A stretch of 64,000 bases of DNA, taken from contig CM073518.1 in assembly GCA_037074615.1 (NCBI GenBank), positions 9,734,001 to 9,798,000 on the forward strand, given 5' to 3'. Positions 52,164 to 64,000 of this stretch are shown piece by piece. The translations under genes and the position numbers were made by a program. The DNA comes from Leucaena leucocephala (taxonomy: Eukaryota > Streptophyta > Magnoliopsida > Fabales > Fabaceae). The first letter of the stretch is position 1. Each line of letters starts with the position of its first letter. Below the pieces are notes generated by a model. That model had not been told where the DNA came from and did no database searches. It saw only the letters and a program-made list of their open reading frames with translations.

Positions 52164-53665
52164 TAGATTCTTCCCTTTCTTTTTGGAGATGTGAATATCT
52201 TCCATTGTCCAGAATATTTTTAAAACAAATAAAAAGAAAATAACAATAATATAAATAAAAATAAAACCATACTTGAAAAGGAAAGAATAGAAACAAAAGC
52301 AGGGGCGGGGCATATCTCAGTAGTTTCTGGCACTGTGCATAATTTGACTAAAACTAAAGCTGTCCCGCTTTGACTATCTACTCTTCCAATTATCATTGAA
52401 CAGTGACCATCAAACTAAATACCAATAAATACAAGGTCCCTTTGCAAAAAAACAAAAATCAAAATAAATAACTAAAAGGACCCATTTCAAATTGTAAAAA
52501 GTCTCATACCAACCCCATCAGGAAGCTACCAATCAGCCACATCTTCACATCCTGCATCCAATAACACTTCTCAGTCTCTCTAATAATAACATATTCTGTA
52601 GATAAATTTTTTTTTTTAAAAAACTTTCATAATAAAAAATAAAAAATTGTCCCTTTCTTCTCCTTTTTTTATTAACATATTTTTATTAATAAGCAATTTT
52701 AGTCAACCATTTTCAATTTTTGAGTAACAAATTTCTACATAATTGATATAATAATATAAAAGTGTAAAAGTGTACTTTTGATCTTTGTTTACATTAGTCC
52801 CTCATAAGATATCTTTCCAATCATCTAATCATAATATTATTAGTTTCATTAACAATAAACTATCGTCATTAAAATTATAAATCTTGACAAAATTTTATAT
52901 ACTGACAAATTTAATTTAAAAAAATAACAATGGTTGTCACAAAACCATCACTTGAAATTAATAATTTTAAAGTTAGATACTAAAACAATACTTTGTAAAA
53001 TTAGATGGCTAAATATGTACTTTTTCTATAAAATTTATAAAAAATACACCACTCATAAAATATGAATGATAGCCTCATTTTCAAATTTCGGACGATATAT
53101 CAAAAATATCACATCTTGTTAAATCCCAATAATTTATTAAAATCAATACAAGTTTAAGAGTTGGACGCACCATAACTAAAATATTAATAAAATTATAAAT
53201 TGCCTTTCAATTTGCCCCTTCCTTTTCTCCAGTTTCTCTCCTTTAGTTAACATTTTTTATTTATAAAATTGAATATGTTAATATAAAACTTATCTAATCC
53301 TAAAACCCTCTCCAAATCAAACATTTTTTTCATGTTTAATAAAATTATACTGAATCAATATATTAATATAAAACTCATAAAAAAAGATCACAGTAATCAT
53401 AAACTACGAATGTTGCTAACTCATTTTCAAATTTCATACAATAAACTAACTACATCTAGTTGAATCCGAATAATCCTAAGAATTCATTAAAAGCAGAAAA
53501 TGTTTGATAGTTTGACTAGAAATAATAATAATATTATAAAATTATAAATTAAGAATTACCTTCCAATAAGCATATGGATCTAGCCTCTAGGTATCACATG
53601 GCACCTTCGATTAAAAAAGAATGAGAGAGCATTTCCTTTGCATCGGACATTGAGCAATCCCTTCA
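52164..53665. other. AT-rich 3' flank of SAP, no gene seen
   Basis: Two loosely similar stretches (around 53020-53200 and 53390-53560, both with TAAACTA/CATAAAATATGAAT..TCATTTTCAAATTTC wording) suggest an old duplication. The SAP 3' untranslated region should lie at the upper end, but no clear polyadenylation signal stands out. Confidence 0.4.
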
Positions 53666-56600
53666 CTAGTGTACACCAAAATCCCAGAGGTGGATTGACG
53701 TGTCTCTACATACTGCCGCCACGTGTCTGTCATTCGCAATCATTGCCATACCCAATCCTACCCTTTCGTTTATGGTCAAACGCAGATGTGCCTCTCCAAG
53801 TTCAACGTCCCACAATCTCACATAGCCACCGGCGCATATTAGCACATACCCCAAGTTCATGCACCCGATCAACCCCCTCAGGGAAGCTCCTGCCACCGTA
53901 AATTCTTCACATTGAGGCTCTAACGTGCTCACCCAGCGCACTCTAGCACGGCCCCTCCTCTCCACGATAACGAACCCCTCGTGGCTCACATCGAGCGAAG
54001 TCACAATGAAGCCTACTCTGGGCACGAGCTCACGTAATACAACCCCTGGGTTCCTCAAGTCGAAAACCACGAGCCTCGAGCGCGTGCATGCCACGGCCAG
54101 CTCGCGGGTGGTAACACGTAAGCGACCCACCGGTTCGGTTATATCAGTCAGCATGTGCCAGCCCTGGACGGAATCCGGGTCGGTCAAGGATCCGCCAAAG
54201 TAATCGGGTTGCTCGTTTCGTGCGTCCCACACACGGAATGCTCGACGTGGGACGCCAGCAAAGAGGCCCACCCACCACCGCCCACTGCCGGCGAACTCCA
54301 CCAAGACGCCGTTGTTCAGAATGTCACCGGGTCGGGCTATGTGGGTATCGGGCGGCCCGTTGATGTCTGCCATGTAGATGTTCCCGTCCAATGTGGCAAA
54401 GACCAGCGAGGAGTTTGTGATGATAATTCCCGACACGGATCGCGAGAAAGGCCCTAACACGTCATCATGGTGGGACCGGAAGGTGATGACGTGGGCGCGT
54501 GTTTGGAGGTCAAAGAGGCGAATTGTGCCGTCGGTGAAGCCACAAGCAAGGTGGTTGTCGGAGAGCGTGAGACAACAGCAAAGATGGGGTGGGTCTAAGT
54601 CAAATGGGGTTGGGTTATAGTGTAGGGAGGTGTAGACGTATCTACCTGTCACAAAATTGCGAGCCGTTTCATGCCAGAGGATGAACTCTTCATGCCATGT
54701 GTCGCGTATTCTAAGAGCTCGATGCCAGATGCGTCTAGTGAGCCGCTGCCACAGGTGATCCGAGCGCGAAATGGCTCTCCATGTAGAACAAACCTGCATT
54801 CATGAAGATTGACGACATTAAAAATTAGTAAAAGAGGATTATCTATGTCCAGTAATTATATATATATACTAATTCTTTCGTTCATTATATAAAAATGCTA
54901 TAAAGACATGCTAAAATATAATCACATAGTGCAATAAATTACTATAAAACATCAACAACACAAGTTGAAGTTAAAACAATATATTTATTTATACTAGTTG
55001 ACTATATCTATCCATATTTATTTAAATAATAATATTTTAAATACCAAACTTCATTTACATATTAGAGGATTGCCTTCAATATTTGATTGAATTTTAAAAC
55101 TTACCAAAATATGCACTAACACAAACCAATACAATACAACAACTTGCGTACTATTTCCACCGATTAAAAACAAAATAATAATATTGACAACCATACACGT
55201 GCAAATTATCCAAATCTAATATGGAAATGATTTTGCGCGCAAGCACATGCACGCGCAAGTAATAAAGAAAAAGCAAGAGAATCTTAATACACCACAACCA
55301 AACCTATAAAGTAATGGAACAAACAAACTTAATACAATAAACTAAGAGGGTATGATATGGGTAAAATGATTAAAAAAGTATTTCTGACCCTAAATATATA
55401 TATAAAAATTAGATAATTAATTTTTATAAATTATAAAAATATAAATTAGATAATTACTTTTTTATAAATTATAAGAATATAAGTTTAGTTATTTTGTAAA
55501 AAAATGTGTTGATTTTTTAAAAATACCTATTTAAATAGTTTACATTAGAAACAACTCTATAGATAAAAAAACACATTTAATAAGTCACTTAATATAGATA
55601 CATTACTCATATTTTAATAACATACATGAGCAACAAATAGGATGTAATAGGAAAAATTATAAAAAAAAAAAGCAAAATTGAAAATGTTAGTATAATTTTT
55701 TATCTTTTAAGTTTATTTTTATTTTTATTTTGGTCTCTCAGTTATTTTTTTGTTTAAAATATTAGCCTCTTTAATTTAATAAAAATTTAATCTATTTTAT
55801 TCTTAAGGTTTAGCCCAAAAATGAATTACATACTTTATAATTAGAAAAAAAGTTATTTTCTCCCTAATAAGACTAGATCAACCTAAAAAAATACTCATAT
55901 TAATATTTAATATAAAAAGTAATTAAAAAATTAATATTGATCTTAAATATAAGATTCTAAATAATTAAATAAAAAAATAAGAAAGGAAGTTTAAAAGAAT
56001 AATTAAATTATTTTAAAAATATATATAGTTAATTAAATTAATTTTTTAATTAAATTAAATTAATTAAATATATTATATATTAAGTATTTGATGAGGATTA
56101 ATGAATTGTTTGGAGGTAATGGATGGAGATGGAGAGGATTTATGGGAAGACGTGTGCAGGAAAAAGGAGTTATTATTAAGGGAGTGGTCTGAAAAGTAAA
56201 AGTGGTGGTGAGAATGAGAGGCTAAAACAATATACGGATTACTATTAAAGAAGGACGATTGAAGAGAGAGAGAGAGAGGTTAAATCCAAGAACCACGGGA
56301 CACTTCTCAGTCTCAATCCCAAACCCATGCGTTCAGATTTTTTATCCATACTATACAACAACACAACACACACATCAAACCTGCTGCACCCATGTATATA
56401 TATATAGATATGTAGTTACATACACGCACTGTTGTAGTGTTTTTGAGTATTATATATAACATATATAGGGATGTATTATAGGAGCAGAAGGAGCAGGGCT
56501 AAGAGGAGTCTAAGATAGTGAATAGGTTAAATAGGTAGGAGATGGAGCAGAAGAGTCAGGTAGCTAGCGTTATAAGTAAAAGCATAATACCTACACAGAG

Positions 56601-59465
56601 AAAGCATGGCAGACACTAGAGATAAGAGAACACTGCGAAACATGCATCAGAACCAAAAAAACAAACATGCTTATACACATGTTTATATACACATATACAC
56701 ACAAACCTGTATAGCATTTGAAGTTATGCCCATTAATGTACAGTTTCTGTCATGATTCATTTGAATCTTATCGATTTTAAAGAAGAAAGATGCAGAGTGT
56801 ATTACGTGCAGAGAGTTAAAACCTAGTTCATCATTAGTGACTCATTTTGAATTCAATCTCTCATCTAAAATATAGAGGTAATATAATGTTTAATTTTTAT
56901 AATTTATTTTTATTTTAGTTTTAATTTTTTGAAAAGTAAAATAGTCTATTATTTTTATTGAAATATAATAACTACCATTTTAGAAAAAAAAATTAAAATA
57001 CTAAAATCTATAATTTAAAACCTAAAACTAAAACCAGGATAAATTTTAAAGTTTATATGTGTGTATATACATATTCCCATGTAATATAAAATGTGGGTTG
57101 TCCTTTTAACTTGATACTTTTGTATATAATGATAGTTTTTAACTTTTTATGGTGTATTTGGAACGTAGCTACTAGTATTAAGGTCTATATATATATTATT
57201 GGATATTAAAGATTAAATGAATGAATATGAAAAATAAATAAAAAAGTGATGATAGGATTTGCTTTGTATAGCATATCTGAGAGGGACAGTAATCAGAGAA
57301 AGAGAGATTGAAACAGTTACTATACTTTGTTAATAATTTCTTCATCCATGAAACTGGGGAGGTACACCAACAAAGTACGATGAACGTTCAGAAATCAGAG
57401 CAGACACTCCTAATAGAGAAGCCAAAGGGTGTAAAAAACAACTTCAAAAATAAAAAAGAAAAAAAATTGGGTCAAAAGTTTTTCTTTTTCATCAGCTTGA
57501 GAGCTAAAACCATGTTATGTTTTTAAAATATTTAATATTCACACAACACAACACAACGCAGAGAGAAACACAAAAGAGGGTTCAAAAGGTTTGGGAAAAT
57601 GTGATTTTCTGGCTGGCAATGGGGTGAAAAGCTTTTAACTTGTAGTAATAAAAAAAAAGTTGGAAGAAGAAAACAATTATTCTTAAAGTAATGAGTCACA
57701 TGATATTGACTTCCCATTCAACACAATTTTACAAAACCCTTCACTTCTCAAATGGATCTAAAGCTTGACGACAAGGGTTATTACACACGAAACATACAAA
57801 AGCTTAGATAAGATTTGTTGATTATTTAAATATTTTTAAAAAATAGAAAAGAAATAAAGATAAGAGTCACTTGGGAGTAATAACTCGTATATATATATAT
57901 ATATATATATATAAGGGTTGCATACACTACCCTCAAATATTTTTTTAAATACACAACACTTATCAGCACTCTAAAATATATTTTAATAATACTTAATAAT
58001 TTTTTATGCATTTAACACTTTTAAAATATATTTTCAACAATACTCAAATGTCCTATTTTTAAAATACTTATTGCTACTAATAAAAATATTTCAAAGGTTA
58101 TATTATACCAACAAATTACTTTAAAATAATAGTTACTACTGAAAAAATATTTTAAGATATATGATAAAACGTAAAATAATTTATGATACTAAATACTATT
58201 TAAAAAATATTTTAAAGTGTTAGATATATTTTAGCCATATTTATAAATGTCTTCCTATATTTAATTATCTCTCTAACCACTTAAATAATCCATTATATAA
58301 AATCCCAACAAGTTATAATATTATTCATTATGGATAAATCATGAATATTAAAGATCATTTTTAAAACTTCAAGCAATACAAAATATTCATGCTGATTAAA
58401 TCAATATACAAGATTAAAAAAAATTAAGAAAAAATATGAATATTAAAAAAAACGTAGGATCTTTCAAAAGTCTAAAGCGTGCTTTCCCACTACTATTTCT
58501 ATTTCATTCCCAAGAAAGGTGTGGGCAAAGGACCTGACTTGTTAAAAGCTGCGAATATATTTCAAGTTCTATGCCCTCAGTAACGTCACTAGTTATGGCC
58601 CTAATTAACCTTCAATATACATATATATATATGATAAACAATATCAAACAACTTAGTTTATATTTGATGTAAAACCAATAACTAATGACAAATAATTTTG
58701 ATTTCATATATATAATATGCTAAACAATATACTTGTTATTCTCAAGCATTCACTATACAGCAGCATAATAAAATAATTGAGAAGACTTATTATTTAAGTT
58801 TATATTCTTATGACACTTATTATATCCAATCAAATCAAATCAACACAAGTGAATGATAGATTAAAAATAATGATAACAAGAGTTATGCCAAATTATAAAT
58901 TCATTTTATGATTTACTGTAAAAAAAAGTACAGCAATCAGGGAAATTATTAGTTATTATCAACTATATAAGTCTCAATTAATATCTGAAATTTTGTTCTA
59001 AATAATTCATATATGCTCACACGCAATCACATGCATACCCCAACTCGTCATTTTGGAGTTATTGGTACCAGCAATTTAGAGCAATTTCAAGAGGAATTTA
59101 GAAAGGAAGGGAGGGAAAATTAATTTTTAATTTTTTTATTAAAATTTTATAATCTCATTTATCTAATTTTTTAAATCTAGCTCACAGAAATTTTTTCACT
59201 CTTTCCATCTCCTTTCCTCTAAATCTCTCTCGTATCAAACACCTTGAAGATTCTATATATCTGTGTTTGTGTGTGAGTGACAAAATAGAAATTGAAAATG
59301 CAGGAGCATCCGTAGATATTAAATCATGAAGATATGACGTGACCCTGAAACATAGCAACAAAAAGAATGGGGTATTGTAACGAGAAGACAATTCATTCAC
59401 ATCCATCTTTTGAAGCTGACCAGAAAACATATGCAATACCAAACAAGGCATGTGCATTTTGGTAT

Positions 59466-59497
<32 letters not shown>

Positions 59498-61696
59498 CGC
59501 GCGCGCGCGCGTTCCAAGCTCTAAACTAACCCTAACTTCAGGTTAAAAACGAAGCAAAAATTTCTAACCTAACGGTAGAGAATTTAGTCTAAAGTCCATT
59601 TTTTTTCCCTTTCCTTGGCTTCGGTCCCAACTAGATTTACAGATCATCCTCTAATAAGAAGTACAGATTTTGAAGGCCAAATCATGATCGTACATAACGT
59701 AGTGGAAGAAGAAGGCAAGGAAACAGATCAGAAAGTTTGGTTTTAGACACATGCCCACCTTCATAATAATATTTGTCTTAAATAATTTTGAAGGTTCAAG
59801 ATCCGTATATACATAGCACGTGAGTCCAGTTTAAAATCTGTACAAAATATATCCATTATTGTCTATATATATAATCCAATGACAGATGACATATCAAAAC
59901 TGACCGGGGAGGTGGGGAATTTATTTTCAACAAGAATAGGCTTCTCAATAATATATGACCAAAAAATACAACTTTTTTTTATAAATCTTTAATCTTTTAA
60001 TATGTCAAAAGTGTACATTTTGCAGCTTAATTTCATATAAAATTTTAATTTATTTTTTTGAAAATTTTATACAGTATTTTTTAGTTCTTTAACCTTAACT
60101 ATGCTTTTAAAATTAAACTCAATATTTCAGTATTTAAAAATATCTTGTCAGCATTTTAAATTAAAACATTGATAAGCTAAGACACCTCATATATTAAAAT
60201 TAAGAGATTAAAATAAAACCCTATATAAAAAAGTAAAAAAATAAATAAATCTGCACTTTTATCAAATTAAATTATAAATATACATTTCAAAATCTTTTGA
60301 ACAAGATTGGACACAGAAAACTCAGAGATTATCTTGATGTTAAAAGAAGGGTGGCATATTCTGATTCTGATTCTATAATGTGCAATGATGTGATTTCTAC
60401 TTCCTAAATGCACATACAAGATTATATATATAATTGAATATGTTCTATATCTGCAATATTTAACTATTTATGGAAATGTTGGTGAAAGACATAAATGCTG
60501 ATAGCTCTAGGCCCTGCTTGCTAGTTCACTCACTCGAGAAATGGATTAGAGTTACTCCCAATGAAAAATAAATAAATAAATCTAAACGTCTGAAACTTAA
60601 GAGATCATAAAATCCATTAATGGATATCCTAGATTCCATAAACAAGAAAGCTAAGTCAAAAAGGGTTTCATGCCAAGAAAGAGACATGGGTCAAATTCGA
60701 ATCCAAAAATAGACTTTTAAAGAACATGAGACCCAGCAAGATTGCCAGGAACAAGTATTTTATAACCAACCTTCTCAGAGAGAGGGGGAGAGAGAGAGAG
60801 AGAGAGGGAGTTTTATGTTTGATTCTTGAAAGCATCTTAGGCCACACCTGAATCATCATTCTTCATATATATATATATATATATATATACATACATATTT
60901 ACATATATATATATATATCTCAATCTTGAGAGGATAAGTTTGTTTATTATGTCTTTTTAGAACTTCAAAGAAAAAAAAAATGAAACATGTTTATTGAATT
61001 CAGCATCAATAGTGTGTACTGAAAATTACAATATATGCTTACCTGTTTGACCAATATTTTGTCCAGTTTCGGATCTGTTAAAGTTATCAGTTACCAAAGC
61101 CATAGATTCTACGAATCAATAATAAATGCTCAGTTTTGAACAAAGGATCCATGAATCCTTCCTTCAAAGAGCATCAGATTTGGTAAGACACACACAAAAC
61201 CCACTTACGAATAATTAATCTAAAACAAAACATTCTTGCATATATATATATACATTTTTCCTATAAGTCCCCACTATTTTTTCTTTTAGAAATATATATA
61301 GAGTTTCTCTGAATTTATTCTCTATACCTTTTCCTATTATGTATCTTAATATTATAACAGAAGCATGAAATATATATAAACACACACGGAGAGAGAGAAA
61401 TATAGATGAAGATGAGGTTTAAGAAGAGAGAGATGAGTAATATGTGTGACCTGAAAGAGATTGGCAATGGAAGGAGCAGTGGCGAGACGTCCATGAGTGT
61501 GAGAAGCTTCAATGGCGATTTGAATGGCTAAAGCTTCAAGAAAAGGCTCAGGCAAAACCTCGTTCATAGGACGTTGTCGTCTTCTTCGTCGACTGGTACT
61601 AGGGCCAGGATCAGAGCCATTGTTGTTGGTGGGGTCATCTGGGGAAGATGAAGGTGGTGAAGAAGAAGAAGATGAAGATGGTGATGAGGAAGACAT
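53666..61696 (-). CDS. SAP: STERILE APETALA-like F-box/WD40 protein, two exons
   Basis: SAP proteins are substrate receptors of SCF ubiquitin ligases. In Arabidopsis, SAP promotes degradation of the PEAPOD/KIX repressor complex and controls organ size and flower development. Exon 1 is 61696-61451 (82 codons), exon 2 is 54793-53666. The splice joins ..SIANLFQ to VCSTWRA in phase 0 with GT (61450-61449) and AG. The product is 457 residues, close to the family's usual length. Layout: Ser/Pro-rich N-terminus, basic RRRRRQR (about 36-42), F-box-like NEVLPEPFLEALAIQIAIEA to RSDHLWQRLTRRIW (about 45-108), then WD40-like blades (GFTDGTIRLFDLQTRAHVIT, RRAFRVWDARNE, SRLVVFDLRNP, AGGYVRLWDVELGE, DTSIHLWDFGVH at the C-terminus). 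No stops or frameshifts. The coding GC content is well above its surroundings. The first in-frame ATG is at 61696. The length of the intron is the odd point. Confidence 0.9.
57888..57913. repeat. (TA)13 microsatellite
   Basis: Perfect alternating TA for 26 bp, in the SAP intron. Confidence 0.95.
59466..59512. repeat. compound (AT)-(GT)-(GC) alternating tract
   Basis: About 47 bp of strict purine-pyrimidine alternation changing from AT to GT to GC repeats, in the SAP intron. Alternating GT/GC tracts of this length are the classic Z-DNA-forming sequence. Confidence 0.95.
60865..60889. repeat. (AT)12 microsatellite
   Basis: Alternating AT tract followed by ACATACATATTTACATATATAT, in the SAP intron. 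Confidence 0.95.
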
Positions 61697-61816
61697 GAGA
61701 GAGGGAATAAAAGCTATAAAAGCGAGCAGGAAGATGAGCAGAAAGGAACAATGACAAAAAGGTGAGGAATAAGGACACAAACTGAGGGACCCAAAAAGAG
61801 TTGCTTCTGAATTCTT

Positions 61817-61828
61817 GCTTATATAAAT
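61817..61828 (-). promoter_or_regulatory. probable TATA box of SAP
   Basis: The minus strand reads ATTTATATAAGC about 120 bp upstream of the SAP start codon, placing a transcript start near 61790 and a 5' leader of about 90 nt. There is no ATG between it and 61696. Confidence 0.65.
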
Positions 61829-62499
61829 GCCAATAGTGAATAAATTTCTTTCCCCCGTTTTTTTTTATTTTGGAATAAAATTCAAGGGAGTAAGATACAA
61901 AAATACCCCAAATCTAAAAATCACAATTCAGAACCCTAAAATGTCTTAATCATTGTGAAGTTCCTAAAGGCTAATTTTGGAATTACATTTTGTAGTAAAA
62001 TTACCTAAATGCCCTTATTTATCTTACCTTAATTATTGCCATTTGATATTTTAAAATTGTTATTTGTTAAATTTTTTATCGTTTATTTTTAAAAAAAAAA
62101 TAAATTAAGGACATTTAGATAATTTTATTACAAAAATAATTGATTAAATTGCAATTTTTTGGCAAAAAAATTAATATGTAATTGTTATCAACAAAAAAAT
62201 AGGGAACACTCCGATTCAAGGATGTTAAAAACAATCAATGTACTGATTTTCTTAAAAAAACCCAGCTCTTCACATTTGAAAAAGTCATTTTCATAAGTAG
62301 TAATTAAATAATAATTAATTTTACTTTTATATATTATATTAATCTTATATATTATATTAATCTTAGTTTCTTTCTTTTGATTATAATGATCTCAAGTACA
62401 AAGATCATGTTTGTATCTGATTATAAAATATTTTCTGAAGGTTTTGATATAACTATTCCTCCTATTTTAGAAAATTCTATGTTTCTATATTGAAAATTT
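61829..62499. other. upstream region of SAP, no gene seen
   Basis: AT-rich. CCCTAAA-like wording (AACCCTAAAATG, 61932) and CAATAGTG near the TATA box are present, but no promoter element beyond the TATA box can be claimed. A 22-bp direct repeat TTATATATTATATTAATCTT occurs at about 62326-62366. Confidence 0.4.
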
Positions 62500-63420
62500 C
62501 AAATGACCGTATTCTTAAAAACTCTTAATTATAATATGAGAAAAATTCTTTCAAATGATATTAATTTTAAACTAAGAAAGGATTTGAATGAAACTGAAAA
62601 GAAATTATTTTTCCTGAACCTTATAGCAATGAAAATTTTATATAATGGTTTATCTGAAAGTGATTATTTAAAAATTAAATATTGCTCTTATATTAAATAT
62701 ATTTCCAATACTCTGATTCTATTTATTCCTCTGACAATTATGTTGAAGATTATAGTGTTGATAGTTCATTTGAGATTGAAAACTTTAAATCTTCTACTGA
62801 TGAACAAATAAAAGATGATGCTAATAAAGAAGGAGAAATCACATAACATCTTCATAAAATGGTCGACACAGGAAAACAAGAGGAAAAGAAAGAAGAGAAT
62901 CAAGTAGAGCTCGATGTATATGAATATGATGAATCTCTATTCAGAGCTTAAATTGTGAATTTATGAAAAATAATTTCAAAAGTTTTTATTATATGATTTT
63001 TAACCAATTATTAATGTTAGTTTAAAAAGTAAAAATATTTTACATCTTAAAGATATCACTAAAGTATCATCTAGGAAGAAAGAAATTTTACACGATAATT
63101 ATAAATTGCTTCCACTAGACTAACACAATAAGTGCAAATATTTCTCTAAAGTGCACTACTTTATTGTTTGCAATTATTGTGGTAAACAATGGCACATTTC
63201 TCACATATGCTATATTAAAAGAAATTCTAACATGAGAAACCATTGCAAGCATCTATCATAAGAAATTAAAAAATGCAATGGATATGCAAAGATACTCTTT
63301 CTTCCACAAAAAGATAAAAAGTACAATGGTAAACCTACTGCATTACAATATTTGACATGTTTTTTAGGTTTACATCTGCGTCTTAGAAATGAACATTACA
63401 ATCGACCTTAAATTCACTTT
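62500..63420 (+). pseudogene. decayed gag-like fragment with CCHC zinc knuckle
   Basis: Plus-strand pieces in different frames: LRKDLNETEKKLFFLNLIAM then KILYNGLSESDYLKIKYCS (62567-62690), which resembles the gag core of SIRE-type copia elements; SSDNYVEDYSVDSSFEIENF and an acidic DEQIKDDANKEGEIT-stop (62720-62845); then VCNYCGKQWHISHICYIKR (63166-63222), a correct CX2CX4HX4C knuckle. Stops and frameshifts separate them, and no protease, integrase or RT follows before the window ends. Could also be a decayed host gene derived from gag. Confidence 0.5.
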
Positions 63421-64000
63421 ATATGCTTTTGGGAAAATTTAATTGATAAATATTTTGTAAAAGGATAAAAGGCAATGTTCACTAGTACAATTTTTTATGC
63501 ATAGATGTTGTTGAAAAATGAATATATCTATTCTATATGTATGAAGTAAACATGCTCAAATATTTTAAATTATTCATATTCTCTAAGTATGTGAATTATA
63601 TTTCCTACAAACAACCACTGATAAATCTAAGCAAAGTTAGATACCAAGAAACGGAAAGTAGTTTAATTGTTTTGTAAGAGATCCAATTGAAATGTTCACA
63701 CCAAGATCTATGGCTACTTAAATTATTGGTGAAGATAACTAACGAAGCTTGAATTTTGATGCTAAATAAAATATTTAACCTCAATCAAGCTAGCTATACA
63801 AGGACAAAAAGTAAATGTGGTGAAATCTAATCCTATCTCTTTATGTTGCTAAGTTGAATTATGGATTAGATTAATGATTACTTGTTCTTTGTTTAAATCC
63901 TTTAGCATTCAATATTTTGATATTCAAAATATATGTCCTCAAATTGCTAAATGATTCTGTTTATATGCATATCTATTTAAATTCATATATTGAACTTAAT
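63421..64000. other. no gene seen
   Basis: AT-rich sequence continuing from the gag-like fragment. No frame with recognisable domains. The decayed element may extend past the window edge. Confidence 0.4.

Larger units (their letters stand above)
54794..61450 (-). other. 6.66-kb intron of SAP
   Basis: Non-coding and AT-rich. It contains AT microsatellites (57888-57913, 60865-60889), a GA/CT-rich tract (about 60779-60808) and the compound repeat at 59466-59512. A less AT-rich stretch at about 56100-56600 (GGATGGAGATGGAGAGG, AGGAGCAGAAGGAGCAGGGC) stands out and could hold regulatory sequence. I saw no LTR, TIR or foreign gene that would explain the length. Confidence 0.75.

Noticed and set aside
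53925..54620. Open frames on the plus strand across SAP exon 2
   Set aside because: They are antisense shadows of a GC-rich coding exon with clear F-box/WD40 protein on the minus strand.
1..64000. tRNA, rRNA or other structured RNA genes
   Set aside because: Reading both strands I saw no A-box/B-box pairs or rRNA wording. The only tRNA-like match is the copia primer-binding site.

Overview
This is nuclear DNA of a flowering plant, most likely a eudicot. The evidence is AT-rich intergenic sequence, spliced genes with GT/AG introns, plant-type LTR retrotransposons primed by initiator Met-tRNA, En/Spm (CACTA) transposons, and one well-preserved plant developmental gene of the STERILE APETALA (SAP) type. 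Nothing suggests bacterial or organellar DNA. The species cannot be named from the sequence.

Layout. 1-6.3 kb: a tetranucleotide microsatellite, a small 62-bp-period hairpin array, a Ty1/copia solo LTR (1505-3493, TSD ATTTT), a second SIRE/Maximus-like solo LTR (3585-5301) and LINE fragments in opposite orientations. 6.3-11.8 kb: a decayed CACTA element (copy A), itself hit by a 1.45-kb non-autonomous CACTA element (6926-8373, TSD ATT). 11.8-14.6 kb: short dispersed and inverted repeats. 14568-23818: a complete-length 9.25-kb CACTA element (copy B, TSD TTA). It carries four genes on one strand: two tandemly duplicated small coiled-coil proteins of unknown function, a TNP2-like transposase broken by a few stops, and a spliced second gene ending in a Ulp1-like cysteine-protease domain. 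Terminal-type ACACCGG repeats lie between these genes as well as at the ends.

24-31 kb: MITEs, then a 5' fragment of a gene for the nucleolar protein IMP4 followed in the same direction by the last two exons of a Dicer-like (DCL2-type) gene. Both are truncated. 31.8-34.6 kb: a 495-bp hAT-type element (8-bp TSD AATATAGA) and LINE remnants. 34.6-49.7 kb: a three-level nest. A decayed CACTA element (copy C) contains a Ty3/gypsy-like solo LTR (37535-49608, TSD ATTTT), which contains a full-length Ty1/copia element (39638-48867, TSD TATAC). The copia element has two 1,995-bp LTRs that differ visibly at one base, and one open 1,327-residue polyprotein frame. 50-53.6 kb: AT-rich intergenic DNA with MITEs.

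53666-61696: SAP, two exons separated by an unusually long 6.66-kb intron. The protein is an F-box/WD40-like substrate receptor and the only convincing intact host gene here. 61.8-64 kb: its promoter side, then a decayed gag-like fragment with a CCHC knuckle.

The coding content is therefore one host gene, two host gene fragments and many mobile elements. The least explained item is the pair of small proteins in CACTA element B.
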